DNA of 64,000 bases from contig NZ_BMTS01000001.1 in NCBI RefSeq assembly GCF_014649795.1, positions 372,001-436,000 on the forward strand. The letters are read 5' to 3'. The notes below the pieces were generated by a model, which had not been told where the DNA came from, ran no database searches, and saw nothing but the letters and a program-made list of their open reading frames with translations. The stretch's first letter is position 1; every line of letters starts with the position of its first letter. Positions 50,415 through 59,280 of this stretch are shown here, piece by piece. The position numbers and the translations under genes are program-made. The DNA comes from Streptomyces melanogenes (GTDB taxonomy: Bacteria; Actinomycetota; Actinomycetes; Streptomycetales; Streptomycetaceae).

Positions 50415-51770
50415 TCACACCGGCAGCAGCCGGGCGACCAGGCCGCCGAGCTGGTGCGCGTTGCGGCACACGTGCATCTCGACCAGCTCGGCGTAGGCGA
50501 GCGCGGCCGAGTCCCCGGTGCCCCACTGGGACGCCGGTTCGGGGTTGAGCCAGTAGACCCGGCGGGCGCGCTCCGCGATGCGGCGCAGCGCGGGCAGGTT
50601 CGGGTCGGCCATGTTGGTACGGGCGTCGCCCAGGACGAAGACGGCGGTGCGCGGGCCGACCGCGTCGAGGTGGCGCTCGGCGAACTCCCCGAGCGAGGTG
50701 CCGTAGTCGCTGCTGCCGTGCCAGCCGGTCACCGCCGCCTCACCGGCGATGCGGTCGCCGAGGCCCGCCGGGTCCGCCGCGCCCTTGCGCAGCAGACCGG
50801 TGACCTCGTCCACACGGTTGACGAACGCGTACACCCGCACCTTGCTGAACTGGTCGTGCAGCGCCTGGACGAGCAGCATCGTGAAGTTCGCGAACCCCGC
50901 CACCGAGCCGGACACGTCGCAGAGCAGCACCAGCTCGGGACGGGCCGGACGGCGGCGGCGCAGCACCGGGCGCATCGGGACGCCGCCGGTCGACAGGGAG
51001 CCGCGCAGGGTGCGGCGCAGATCGATGCGCCCCCGGGCCGCGCGGCGGCGGCGCGCCGCCAGGCGGGTGGCCAGTTTGCGCGCCAGTGGATGCACCGACC
51101 CGCGCAGCTCGTCGAGTTGGGCGCGGCCCGCCACCAGGAAGTCGACCCGGTCGGCAGTGGGCCGCAGGGCCCGGCGCGCGATCTCGTCCGCGCCGCGCCG
51201 CTCGGCCACCCGGCGGCGCGCCTCGGTGCCCACCCGCTGCCGGAACCCCTCGATGCGGCGGCGGATCTCGTCGTCGGTGAGCCGGTCGGTGAAGTCGGCG
51301 GCCTGAGAGCCCTGGGCTCCCTGGGCGAGCGTGGCCCGTACCCGCGCCAGCAGCGTCTGGGGCCGCAGCCGGTCCAGGGTCTGGTGCGCGGAGAAGCCGT
51401 CCGAGCCCGGCGAGGCGCCGTAGCCGCCGAGGCTGTCCACCGCCTCGGCCGCCAACTGGCCGAGGGCCGCCTGGTCGTTGGCGGCGAGCGCCGCGGCCAG
51501 CCGCTCGCGCAGCTCGGCCGTGTCGCCGGACGCTGCCGGCGCGCCGACGCGCAGCGGGAAGTACAGGTCGAAGACCGGATCGAAGACCGCCCGCTGCCCT
51601 TCGTGGTGCAGCAGCGCCGCCGCCAGCCCCTCCCGCACCCGCTCGCGGTCGCCGAGGCCGAGCACCTCCAAGGCGGCCGCGGCGTCGACGGTCTCGCCCG
51701 GGCCGATCCGCAGCCCGTGCGTCCGCAGCGTCCGCACCAGCTCGATGACCCGGTCGGGGAGCGCGGTCAC
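50415..51770 (-). CDS. VWA-domain protein (CoxE-like)
   Basis: A 451-residue protein: helical N-terminal part with Arg-rich segments, then a von Willebrand A domain from about 285, with the MIDAS motif DVSGSVAG, GSSDYGTSL and VLGDARTN. It pairs with a MoxR ATPase whose stop overlaps its GTG start (GTGA at 51767-51770). In other bacteria MoxR/VWA pairs act as metal-insertion or assembly chaperones; the client here is unknown. A molybdopterin enzyme gene lies 1.6 kb away. Confidence 0.92.
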   Translation of the reverse strand: MTALPDRVIELVRTLRTHGLRIGPGETVDAAAALEVLGLGDRERVREGLAAALLHHEGQRAVFDPVFDLYFPLRVGAPAASGDTAELRERLAAALAANDQAALGQLAAEAVDSLGGYGASPGSDGFSAHQTLDRLRPQTLLARVRATLAQGAQGSQAADFTDRLTDDEIRRRIEGFRQRVGTEARRRVAERRGADEIARRALRPTADRVDFLVAGRAQLDELRGSVHPLARKLATRLAARRRRAARGRIDLRRTLRGSLSTGGVPMRPVLRRRRPARPELVLLCDVSGSVAGFANFTMLLVQALHDQFSKVRVYAFVNRVDEVTGLLRKGAADPAGLGDRIAGEAAVTGWHGSSDYGTSLGEFAERHLDAVGPRTAVFVLGDARTNMADPNLPALRRIAERARRVYWLNPEPASQWGTGDSAALAYAELVEMHVCRNAHQLGGLVARLLPV

Positions 51771-52636
51771 ACGGCGTCCAGGTCGAGTTTGGCGGCGGCC
51801 TTCAGCATGTCGTCCTGATGCTTGAGCAGGACGCCGAGGCTGTCGCGCACCACGTTCTCGTCGAGGGTGTCGGCGCCGAGCGCGAGCAGCGTACGGGCCC
51901 AGTCGACCGTCTCCGACACCGACGGCACCTTGCGCAGGTCCATCGCCCGCAGCGCCCCGACCGCCCGCACCACGGACGCGGCCAGCGCCTCGTCGAGCCC
52001 GGGCACCTTCATCCGGACGATCCGGCGCTCCAACTCCTCCTCGGGGAAGCCGATGTGGAGGAAGAGGCAGCGGCGGCGCAGGGCCTCGGAGAGCTCGCGG
52101 CTCGCGTTGGAGGTGAGCACCACGAACGGGCGGCGGGTCGCCGTGATGGTGCCCAGCTCCGGGACGGTGACCTGGAAGTCGCTGAGGACCTCCAGGAGCA
52201 GCCCCTCGACCTCCACGTCCGCCTTGTCCATCTCGTCGATGAGCAGGACCTTGGGGTCGCTGCCTCGGATGGCCGTGAGCAGCGGCCGGGAGAGCAGGAA
52301 CTCCTCGCCGAAGATGTCCGTGCGGGTCTCGTCCCACGACTCGTCGCGGCCCGCCGTGATCCGCAGCAGCTGCTTGGCGTGGTTCCACTCGTACAGCGCG
52401 CGGGATTCGTCGACGCCCTCGTAGCACTGGAGTCGGATGAGCTCGGCGCCCGCGACCTGGGCGACCGCCTTGGCCAGCTCCGTCTTGCCGACGCCCGCCG
52501 GGCCCTCGACGAGCAGCGGCTTGCCGAGCCGGTCGGCGAGGAAGACGGTGGTGGCGACCGCCTGCGAGGCCAGATAGCCGGTCTCGGCGAGGCGCGCGGA
52601 GACGTCGTCCACGGACGTGAAGTACCCGGTCGTCAT
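51767..52636 (-). CDS. MoxR-family AAA+ ATPase
   Basis: A 289-residue AAA+ protein with Walker A GPAGVGKT (45-52), Walker B LLIDEMDK, sensor 1 VLTSNASRELSEALRRRC (the conserved TSN) and C-terminal sensor 2 features. MoxR ATPases work with VWA partners to assemble or activate target enzymes. It starts at ATG 52636 and overlaps the VWA gene by four bases. A direct repeat TCGTACGT-N4-TCGTACGT (52695-52714) lies upstream. Confidence 0.95.
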   Translation of the reverse strand: MTTGYFTSVDDVSARLAETGYLASQAVATTVFLADRLGKPLLVEGPAGVGKTELAKAVAQVAGAELIRLQCYEGVDESRALYEWNHAKQLLRITAGRDESWDETRTDIFGEEFLLSRPLLTAIRGSDPKVLLIDEMDKADVEVEGLLLEVLSDFQVTVPELGTITATRRPFVVLTSNASRELSEALRRRCLFLHIGFPEEELERRIVRMKVPGLDEALAASVVRAVGALRAMDLRKVPSVSETVDWARTLLALGADTLDENVVRDSLGVLLKHQDDMLKAAAKLDLDAV

Positions 52637-52694
52637 GGGGCGTTCTCCTGGTCTCGCGCGTCTCCCGCCCTGGCGGAACAGCCGCGCGGCGCGC

Positions 52695-52714
52695 TCGTAC
52701 GTGATGTCGTACGT
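52695..52714. promoter_or_regulatory. Direct repeat upstream of the MoxR/VWA operon
   Basis: TCGTACGT occurs twice (52695-52702 and 52707-52714) with a four-base spacer, 59 bp upstream of the MoxR start. Each unit includes the small palindrome ACGT. It may be an operator for the operon. Confidence 0.4.
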
Positions 52715-52793
52715 ACTTGATCAGCTCCCGGGCCGGTCCACAACGGGCGGGCACGGTTTGCGGCGAAGGTCACGGTCGCCGGGGGAGGGCGCG

Positions 52794-55049
52794 TCAGCGG
52801 GTGGCGCGGCGGGTGGTCAGCAGGAGCGCGATGTCGTCCGGGCGGTCGGTGGCCTGGCGGGCCTCCTCGATGAGCAGGTCCGCGGTGCCGCCCAGGGACG
52901 GGCCGGTGCGGCGGGTGGGGGTGGCGGCCCGGGCCAGGGCCGCGCGGAGCCGCTCGATGCCCTCGTCGATGTCGGTGCCCGGCCGCTCGACCAGCCCGTC
53001 GGTGTACAGGGCGAGCACCGCGCCCGGCTCCAGGTGCAGGTCCACCACCGGGTACACGGCGTCCGGGGCCACCCCCAGCACCACGCCGCCGGGCAGGTCC
53101 AGGACCTCGGTGCGGCCGTCGGGGCGGCGCAGCAGCGGCTGCGGGTGTCCGGCGCGGGCGGCCCGGGCGGCGCCGGTGAGCGGGTCGAGCCGGATGTAGC
53201 AGCAGCTGGCGAACTGGCCTGGGTCGAGGTCGATGAGCAGCCGGTTGGTGCCGCTCATGACCTCCTCGGGCGGATGCCCACCGAGCGCGAAGGCCCGTAC
53301 CGCGCTGCGCAGTTGGCCCATGGTGGCGGCGGCCTGCACGCCGTGCCCCTGCACGTCGCCGATGACCAGGGCGAGCCCGTCCCCGGCCTCGACGACGTCG
53401 TACCAGTCGCCGCCCACGTCCATGCCCTGGGTGCCGGGCAGATACCGTCCCGCCGTCTCCACCTGGGGGTGGACGGGGAGGCGGTGGGGGAGCAGGGCCG
53501 CCTGGAGGCCGCGGGCGAGGGCGGCCTCCGTGTCGTAGCGCTGGGCCCGCTCCAGGGCCTGGGCGACCAGGCCGGCGAGCGCGGTGAGGACCGTGCGCTC
53601 CTGCGGGCTGAAGCCGCGCGGCCGGTCGAAGCCGAGGATGCAGGAGCCGACCGGCCGTCCGGAGGCGATCAGCGGCAGGAAGGCGCGGGCGCCCTGCTCG
53701 GCGTCGAGGGCGATGCCGGGGTAGGCCGCCGCGAGCTGCTGCATCGACTCGAAGAAAAGCGGGCGGCCGCTGGTCAGCGTCTCGACGCCGGGCAGCCGTA
53801 CGTCGAGCGCGACCCCGTCGAACGGGTCCAGGAAGCCCTTGGGGAAGCCGCTCTCCCAGGCGAGGTAGAGGTGGCGGTCCTGGAGCAGGTAGATGGCCAG
53901 GCGGCGGCCGCCGAACGCCGGGAGCAGCTCCTGCATCACCACGGCGGAGACCTGGCGGGCGGTGACCGCCTCGCTCAGGGCCAGGGCGAGGATGACCGGC
54001 GGGTAGAGGGAGTCCGTTCCGTTCGTGGGCGCGGCGGCCGAGGCCGGGACGTCCGCGAGCGCCGCCGGGGCCGTCAGGGGCCCGAACGGCGGGTCGCTGA
54101 CGGCCCCGGCGGCGCCGGGGTGGGAGGCGGCAGTGGTGGCCTCCGCCTCCCGGCCCACCGGGACCGCCGTGAACGTCAGACCGTCGGGGCCGGGGTACGC
54201 GGACAGCGAGAGCCGGTCGCCGTACCGCTCCCCGGCCCCCGGCCCCGCACCGGGGGCCGGCGGGCGTCTGACCTGGAAGTGCACCGGGTCCCTGGACAGC
54301 AGGGCGCCGCGCAGCTGGTCCTCGTACGCGGGCTGCTCCAGCCACGGCACCGCGTGCCACAGGGACTGCCCCAGAAGTTCGGCGCGCGGCCGGCCGAGGA
54401 GCAGGGCGGCACGCGGGTTGACGTAGCTGAACCGCCCGAGGCGGTCCAGTGTGAACACTCCCTCGGGGAGCAGATCGGCCGCGCCGCCGCCTGTCTGCTC
54501 CGGTGCGCAGACGTCGTCCGGGGGCGGTACGGAGAGCGGCTCGCCGTCCCAGACGACGGCGGGGCCGTCCGCCTCCAGTTCGAGGAGGGCGGCGCCCAGG
54601 GCCTGTGCCGCCTCGGTGAGGCGGTCGCGGTCCAGGGGTGCCGAGGAGGCGTCCGCCGTCGCCGGGCGCACCACGCTGAGGACCCCGTACGCCGTGGACG
54701 CCCCCACCACCGGCACGTACACCGAGCCGAACCGGAACGGCAGCCCGGCCGCGAGCTGCGGGTAGCGGCGCATGGTCTCGATGGGGTCGGCGAGCTGGAT
54801 CTCGACGCCGAGCCGGTGGGCGTCGGCCACCGGGAAAGGCCGGTCGACGTGCATGCGCCACCAGGGCCGGAACAGCGGTCCGGGCAGTCCGGACAGCACG
54901 GCGAGCCGCAGCAGCCCGGGGGTGCTGGAGCGCAGGTACACGCCCCCCACGTGGCCGCCGACGGCGCGCATGGCCTCCGCCACGGCCCCGGTGAGCAGTG
55001 CGGTCAGTCTTTCCGGCGCCCAGTGCTGGCTCTCGGCGCTCTCGGTCAT
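52794..55049 (-). CDS. SpoIIE-type (PP2C) phosphatase with GAF and PAS sensor domains
   Basis: A 751-residue regulatory phosphatase. Order: GAF-like domain (about 15-150), PAS (about 195-300; LDRLGRFSYVNPRAALLLGR is the PAS core), a second GAF (about 350-490) and a C-terminal SpoIIE/PP2C domain (about 510-740) with DVGGDWYDV, VIGDVQGHG and ALYTDGLVERP, carrying the metal-binding Asp residues. Such proteins dephosphorylate anti-anti-sigma factors. No kinase or sigma gene is adjacent. ATG 55049 is chosen by GAGGG upstream. Confidence 0.93.
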   Translation of the reverse strand: MTESAESQHWAPERLTALLTGAVAEAMRAVGGHVGGVYLRSSTPGLLRLAVLSGLPGPLFRPWWRMHVDRPFPVADAHRLGVEIQLADPIETMRRYPQLAAGLPFRFGSVYVPVVGASTAYGVLSVVRPATADASSAPLDRDRLTEAAQALGAALLELEADGPAVVWDGEPLSVPPPDDVCAPEQTGGGAADLLPEGVFTLDRLGRFSYVNPRAALLLGRPRAELLGQSLWHAVPWLEQPAYEDQLRGALLSRDPVHFQVRRPPAPGAGPGAGERYGDRLSLSAYPGPDGLTFTAVPVGREAEATTAASHPGAAGAVSDPPFGPLTAPAALADVPASAAAPTNGTDSLYPPVILALALSEAVTARQVSAVVMQELLPAFGGRRLAIYLLQDRHLYLAWESGFPKGFLDPFDGVALDVRLPGVETLTSGRPLFFESMQQLAAAYPGIALDAEQGARAFLPLIASGRPVGSCILGFDRPRGFSPQERTVLTALAGLVAQALERAQRYDTEAALARGLQAALLPHRLPVHPQVETAGRYLPGTQGMDVGGDWYDVVEAGDGLALVIGDVQGHGVQAAATMGQLRSAVRAFALGGHPPEEVMSGTNRLLIDLDPGQFASCCYIRLDPLTGAARAARAGHPQPLLRRPDGRTEVLDLPGGVVLGVAPDAVYPVVDLHLEPGAVLALYTDGLVERPGTDIDEGIERLRAALARAATPTRRTGPSLGGTADLLIEEARQATDRPDDIALLLTTRRATR

Positions 55050-55153
55050 CGGTCTGCCCTCGTCCGCGACGCCGCGCGGTAGGTGATACAGCAAGAATGC
55101 GCCCCGGGGCCGGGCGCGCGCACCTCGTGGGCGGCGCCCGGGTGGCCCAGGGC

Positions 55154-56137
55154 TCAGGGTGCCGTGCGGGCCGGGGATCGGCGCGGCGGCTCGCCGAACG
55201 TACGGCGGTAGGCGCCCGGTGTCGTGCCGAGCGCGGTGCGGAAGCGGCGGCGGAGGTTGACGGCGGAGGCGAGGCCGACGCGCGCGGCGACCGCCTCGAC
55301 CGGCAGGTCCGTCTCCTCAAGAAGGACCCGCGCCGCGTCCACGCGGCGCCGCAGCAGCCACTGGCCGGGGCTGACGCCGAGCTGGTCGGTGAAGCGCCGG
55401 GCGAGGGTGCGGCCGGAGACGCCCGCGTGGGCGGCGAGCCGGTCGAGGGTGAGCGGGGTGTGCAGGTGCGCGGAGGCCCAGTCGAGCAGCGGCGCCAGTG
55501 ACTCGTCGGCGGCCCGGGCGGGCACGGGCAGGGCGGCGTACTGGAGTTGGCTGCCCTCGCGGTGCGGCGGCAGGACCATGTCGCGGGCGATCCGGGCGGC
55601 GTGGGCCGCGCCGTGGTCGCGGCGCACGAGGTGCAGGCACAGGTCGATCCCGGCGCCGCCGCCGGCGCTGGTGGCCACGTCGCCGTGGTCGACGTACAGG
55701 ACGTCCGGGTCCACCTCGGCCTCGGGGTACTCGGCGGCGAGCCGGTCGGTGTGCCGCCAGTGGGTGGTGGCGCGGCGGCCGTCCAGCAGCCCGGCGCGGG
55801 CCAGGACGAAGGCGCCCGTGCAGATGGACACGATCCGGGCGCCGCGCCGGTGGGCGCCTCGCAGCGCGTCCAGGACGGCCGTCGGCACGGCCCCGTCGAC
55901 CGGCTGCCAGCCGGGCACGACCACGGTGTCCGCCCTCTCCAGGGCGTCGAGCCCGGCCTCGACGAACATCGGGCAGCCGACGGTGGCCGGTATTGGCCCG
56001 GGCCGCTCGGCGCACACCTCGAAGGTGTAGGCGTCGGGGAGGTCCGGGCGCAGGGTCCCGAAGACCTCGGCGGCGCAGGAGAGTTCGAAGGGCGACTGCG
56101 GCCGGTTGACCAGCGCCACGACACGATGACGGTCCAT
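55154..56137 (-). CDS. GlxA-family AraC-type transcriptional regulator
   Basis: A 327-residue regulator: N-terminal DJ-1/PfpI-like domain (about 5-175), with SICTGAFVLA carrying the nucleophile-position Cys, and a C-terminal AraC HTH (about 215-315; VSGRTLARRFTDQLG and VGLASAVNLRRRFRTALG). These regulators often sense nitrogen or small metabolites. It is divergent from the cupin gene with a 71-bp gap that contains a short inverted repeat, so the cupin is its probable target. Confidence 0.9.
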   Translation of the reverse strand: MDRHRVVALVNRPQSPFELSCAAEVFGTLRPDLPDAYTFEVCAERPGPIPATVGCPMFVEAGLDALERADTVVVPGWQPVDGAVPTAVLDALRGAHRRGARIVSICTGAFVLARAGLLDGRRATTHWRHTDRLAAEYPEAEVDPDVLYVDHGDVATSAGGGAGIDLCLHLVRRDHGAAHAARIARDMVLPPHREGSQLQYAALPVPARAADESLAPLLDWASAHLHTPLTLDRLAAHAGVSGRTLARRFTDQLGVSPGQWLLRRRVDAARVLLEETDLPVEAVAARVGLASAVNLRRRFRTALGTTPGAYRRTFGEPPRRSPARTAP

Positions 56138-56180
56138 GGCAGGAATGTACCCAGGGATGTCTTTCAGGACTCTCGGGGGA

Positions 56181-56198
56181 TGGATCGCGTGTGATCCA
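56181..56198. promoter_or_regulatory. Short inverted repeat between GlxA-type regulator and cupin
   Basis: TGGATC (56181-56186) and GATCCA (56193-56198) with a six-base spacer lie 11 bp upstream of the cupin start and 44 bp from the regulator start; a candidate half-site pair for the AraC-type regulator. Confidence 0.35.
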
Positions 56199-56208
56199 CA
56201 GTGGGTCC

Positions 56209-56535
56209 ATGAGCGAGATCACTGGAACAGGACCGCTGAAGACCGTCGTGCACGTCGAGGAGTTGGAGCCGGTCGAGGTCGCCCCCGGCATCGTGCGCCG
56301 CAGGGTGGGGGCCACCGGGCACGCGCGCGGCTGGCTGATCGACTTCGCGCCGGGCAGCGAGTGGCCCGAGGTCGACGTGCACACCACCGAGGAGCGCTAC
56401 TACGTGCTCAGCGGGGAGGTGATCGAGGGGGAGGAGCGCCACGGGGCCGGTACGTATGTGGTGTTCGCGCCCGGCAGCCGCCACCGGCCGCGCAGCGAGA
56501 GCGGCGCGCGGATACTCGGCATCACGGTGCTCTGA
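56209..56535 (+). CDS. Small cupin-domain protein
   Basis: A 108-residue single-cupin protein: VHTTEERYYVLSGEV is a variant of cupin motif 1 (HxxxxE...GE), and VVFAPGSRHRP is motif 2 with His. It would bind a metal and act as a small oxygenase or isomerase, or as a sensor. ATG 56209 is chosen over an in-frame upstream start because the cupin begins close by. Divergent GlxA-type regulator next door; strong terminator downstream. Confidence 0.85.
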   Translation: MSEITGTGPLKTVVHVEELEPVEVAPGIVRRRVGATGHARGWLIDFAPGSEWPEVDVHTTEERYYVLSGEVIEGEERHGAGTYVVFAPGSRHRPRSESGARILGITVL

Positions 56536-56551
56536 CACCCCCCGGACATAC

Positions 56552-56587
56552 GAGTGGGCCGGAAGGCAGTCGCCTTCCGGCCCACTC
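56552..56587. terminator. Bidirectional terminator
   Basis: GAGTGGGCCGGAAGGC (56552-56567) and GCCTTCCGGCCCACTC (56572-56587) form a perfect 16-bp stem with a 4-base loop, between the convergent cupin and lipoprotein genes. Confidence 0.9.
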
Positions 56588-56604
56588 ACACCTGTCGGTG
56601 GCGG

Positions 56605-57996
56605 TTACTTCTCGGCGTGCCCGCTCGCCAGCGGCCACTCCTTGTGGAGGGCGCCGAGCGGGATGCGGCGCTCGATGACCGGCGTGCCGAACAGGGACAG
56701 CTGGAAGTGGAGCTGGCCGCTCAGGTCGAAGCCGCCGTAGACGGCCCAGGCACCGGAGACGGACGCCTTGCCGTCGCTGGACGCGGTCGCCTTGGCGTCG
56801 GCCTCGCCGCGCAGATAGGGGGCGAAGTCGGCGCTGACGCCGACGGCCCCGTACAGACCGACCGAGGCCTCGGCGCCGAGGGCGCCCTTGACGCGCCCGG
56901 CCGCGGCGACCGTGGCGGTCACCGGCGTGCTGTGCACGGCGGAGGTGCTGACCGGGGTCCAGCCCTTGCCGGAGGCGTAGCTGCCGCCGACGCGGAAGTC
57001 GCCCTTGACGTCCTGCTGGACGTCGAGCGTGACGCGGCCGTCGGCCTCGACCTGGACGTAGCAGGTCAGGTCGAGGTTGACGACGACCGGGACCGGGCCG
57101 ACCTGGATGACGGGCGCGCTGTGCAGCTTGGCGAAGGGGATGCGCTTGGGGGCGCCGGTGCTGGCGGCGGCGCGGCCCTTGAGGGCCCACTGCGAGGACC
57201 AGTCACCGCTCATGCCGAGGAACGCGGAGCGCGGTCCGAAGCCGCCGGAGCTGCCGTCGTACGAGAACTCGACCTCGGGGGCGAGCTGGACGAAGCCGGA
57301 GACCGAGGCGCCGGCCGAGGCGGGCGCGTCCTTGGCGGTGTCCACCGCGGCGTTCACGTCCAGGCGCAGGTTGCCCAGCGGCAGCTTGGCGCCCTTGGGC
57401 CCGAAGGTGAGGCCCTTGCTCTTGGCCCAGGAGAAGGTGACGCCCTTCATCAGGGGCTCGACCTTGACCGAGGACGGGTCGACCGGGACCTTGCCGTCGG
57501 CCTTGTCGTCCTTGAGGACCGAGGCGAGCGTGGTGGAGGCGGTCTTCACCTCGGTGCCGTGCTCGGTCTTCCCGACGACCTCGGTGACCTTGGCGAGCAG
57601 TCCGTTGGGGGCGCCCGGCGCCGGAGCGCTGGCGATGACGTCGCCGACCGCGACGGGCTTGTCGGGCGCGGGGGAGTGGCTGGGACCACCGGTGTGCCGC
57701 TGCGGGGCGCTGGATATGACGGCCCGTCGGCTCGTCTTGTCGTAGGAGGCGACCTTCAGCGAGGACTTCTCCGGGTGGCCCTTGCCCGTGCGGGTGCGGG
57801 CCACGGCCGTCCGCGCGGACGCCTCCTGCGGCGCGGCGGCCACGTCGAGCTGCTGCGTGCCGTCGGCGGCCGCCGCGGTGGTGGCGGTGCTGCCCGGCTG
57901 CGCCGCACTGCTGGTTCCGGTCGAGGAGCAGCCGGTGGCGGCGAGGGCCAGAGTGGCCAGGCCGGGCACCAGGAGGCGTGTGGTGAACGTGCGCAC
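56605..57996 (-). CDS. Large secreted lipoprotein of unknown function
   Basis: A 463-residue protein from GTG 57996: lipobox LAATGC with acylated Cys23, an Ala/Thr/Ser-rich linker, then a domain rich in beta strands (SYDKTSRRAVISSAP, LTFGPKGAKLPLGNLRLDV, VPVVVNLDLTCYVQVEADG and a repeated G-rich strand pattern in the last 120 residues). No catalytic motif is recognised and I cannot name the family; composition (Lys, Ser, Val, few charges) suggests a surface scaffold or adhesin-like protein. A 7-bp inverted repeat lies 35 bp upstream. Confidence 0.75.
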   Translation of the reverse strand: MRTFTTRLLVPGLATLALAATGCSSTGTSSAAQPGSTATTAAAADGTQQLDVAAAPQEASARTAVARTRTGKGHPEKSSLKVASYDKTSRRAVISSAPQRHTGGPSHSPAPDKPVAVGDVIASAPAPGAPNGLLAKVTEVVGKTEHGTEVKTASTTLASVLKDDKADGKVPVDPSSVKVEPLMKGVTFSWAKSKGLTFGPKGAKLPLGNLRLDVNAAVDTAKDAPASAGASVSGFVQLAPEVEFSYDGSSGGFGPRSAFLGMSGDWSSQWALKGRAAASTGAPKRIPFAKLHSAPVIQVGPVPVVVNLDLTCYVQVEADGRVTLDVQQDVKGDFRVGGSYASGKGWTPVSTSAVHSTPVTATVAAAGRVKGALGAEASVGLYGAVGVSADFAPYLRGEADAKATASSDGKASVSGAWAVYGGFDLSGQLHFQLSLFGTPVIERRIPLGALHKEWPLASGHAEK

Positions 57997-58030
57997 GTAG
58001 ATGTGACCTTCGGATGGGAGGAGGGGGGTC

Positions 58031-58046
58031 GTTACTCGGGAGTAAC
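58031..58046. promoter_or_regulatory. Inverted repeat upstream of the lipoprotein gene
   Basis: GTTACTC (58031-58037) and GAGTAAC (58040-58046) with a two-base spacer lie 35 bp upstream of the lipoprotein start; a likely operator or small leader hairpin. Confidence 0.5.
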
Positions 58047-58216
58047 GCGAAGGCCGATCATGCCATGTGCGCCCGGCGCCAGTCATCTTGACGGCCCGCC
58101 AACTCGCGTGCGACGCGGGACGGTTGAAGCTTCATTTACGTAGGTGGGGGTGGTCCCACGCGGGGGCGGCTCCCGACCGCCGTCGGGGATGCCCCCGGCG
58201 GCCCCCCGCTCCGACG

Positions 58217-59242
58217 TCAGGCGCGCTCCGCGAACGCGTCCACCCCGGTCAGCTCGGCGGAGAGCCGCCACAGCCGGGCGGCCTGCTCGGGGTCCGTGGC
58301 GTGGGCGCTGACACCGGTGGTGAGTTCGTCGCGCGCCACCTTCCCGTCGGCGTCCACGGGCTCCGCGATGTCGCAGTCCTCGCAGTAGACACCGCCGAGG
58401 CCCGCCAGCCGGGGCGAGGTCGCCGCCCATACCTGGGTAGCCGCACCCTGCTCCGGCGTCTTGAACGAGCCGGAAACGTTGCCCTCCTCGTCGACCCAGC
58501 CCGCGTCGAGCATCTCCTCGCGCGAGACATGGCGCGTCAGCGGCGTCAGGATCTCGCCGGGATGCAGCGCGAACGCCCGCACGCCCGCGTCCCGTCCCAG
58601 CGCGTCGAGTTGGACGGCGAACAGCACGTTGGCCGTTTTGGCCTGCCCGTACGCCAGCCACTTGTCGTACCCCTGGGTGAAGTGCACGTCGTCCCAGCGG
58701 ATGCCGGAGAGCTGGTGGCCCCGCGAGGACACCGCCACCACCCGAGCCCCGCCCGCCGCCAGCGCCGGCCAGAGGCGGTTGACCAGGGCGAAGTGGCCGA
58801 GGTGGTTGGTCGCGAACTGCGTCTCCCAGCCCGCCCCGACCCGGGTCTCGGGGCAGGCCATGACCCCGGCGTTGCCGACCATGATGTCGATGCTCCGGCC
58901 CGACGCCAGGAAGCGGTCGGCGAAGGCGCGGACACTGTCGAGGTCGGAGAGGTCCAGGGTGTCGACCTCGACGGCGCCGGTGACGCCTGCCAGTGCCTCC
59001 TCGGCGGCGGCGCGCCGCCGGGCGGGCACCACCACCCGGGCTTCGGCGGCGGCCAGCGCCCGGGTCGTCTCCAGGCCCAGGCCCGAGTAGCCGCCGGTCA
59101 CGAGGGCGAGCTTCCCCGTGAGATCGATGCCGCGCAGCACCTCCTGCGCGGTGCTGCGGGGGCCGAAGCCCGATCCGATCCCGCGCTGAGGAGTCGCCGT
59201 GGTGGTCGTACCGGTCGTGTGAGATGTCGTGCGCGTCGTCAT
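58217..59242 (-). CDS. Short-chain dehydrogenase/reductase under a MerR-type promoter
   Basis: A 341-residue SDR. The cofactor motif TGGYSGLG (49-56, the TGxxxGxG form), NAGVM, and the catalytic YGQAK (Tyr-x-x-x-Lys) with the upstream Ser (VAVSSRGHQ) are complete. A 33-residue Thr-rich leader precedes the Rossmann fold. It is probably an NAD(P)H-dependent alcohol or ketone oxidoreductase. Its promoter has a 19-bp spacer of MerR type and the message is probably leaderless. Confidence 0.9.
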   Translation of the reverse strand: MTTRTTSHTTGTTTTATPQRGIGSGFGPRSTAQEVLRGIDLTGKLALVTGGYSGLGLETTRALAAAEARVVVPARRRAAAEEALAGVTGAVEVDTLDLSDLDSVRAFADRFLASGRSIDIMVGNAGVMACPETRVGAGWETQFATNHLGHFALVNRLWPALAAGGARVVAVSSRGHQLSGIRWDDVHFTQGYDKWLAYGQAKTANVLFAVQLDALGRDAGVRAFALHPGEILTPLTRHVSREEMLDAGWVDEEGNVSGSFKTPEQGAATQVWAATSPRLAGLGGVYCEDCDIAEPVDADGKVARDELTTGVSAHATDPEQAARLWRLSAELTGVDAFAERA

Positions 59243-59249
59243 GCCGCAG

Positions 59250-59280
59250 ACGCTACGAATTGGAGTGCGCTCTCAGTCAA
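59250..59280 (-). promoter_or_regulatory. MerR-type promoter (19-bp spacer) of the SDR gene
   Basis: On the minus strand a -35 TTGACT (59275-59280) and a -10 TAGCGT (59250-59255) are separated by 19 bases containing the near-palindrome GAGCGCACTC. Such over-long spacers are the hallmark of promoters activated by MerR-family regulators that bend the DNA. The -10 is only seven bases from the ATG, so the transcript should start at or near it (leaderless). The -35 overlaps the stop codon of the amidase gene. Confidence 0.7.

Noticed and set aside
58125..58134. TGAAGCTTCA palindrome between the SDR and lipoprotein genes
   Set aside because: A 10-bp palindrome in an AT-rich patch 130 bp from the nearest start; too weak and distant to call an operator.
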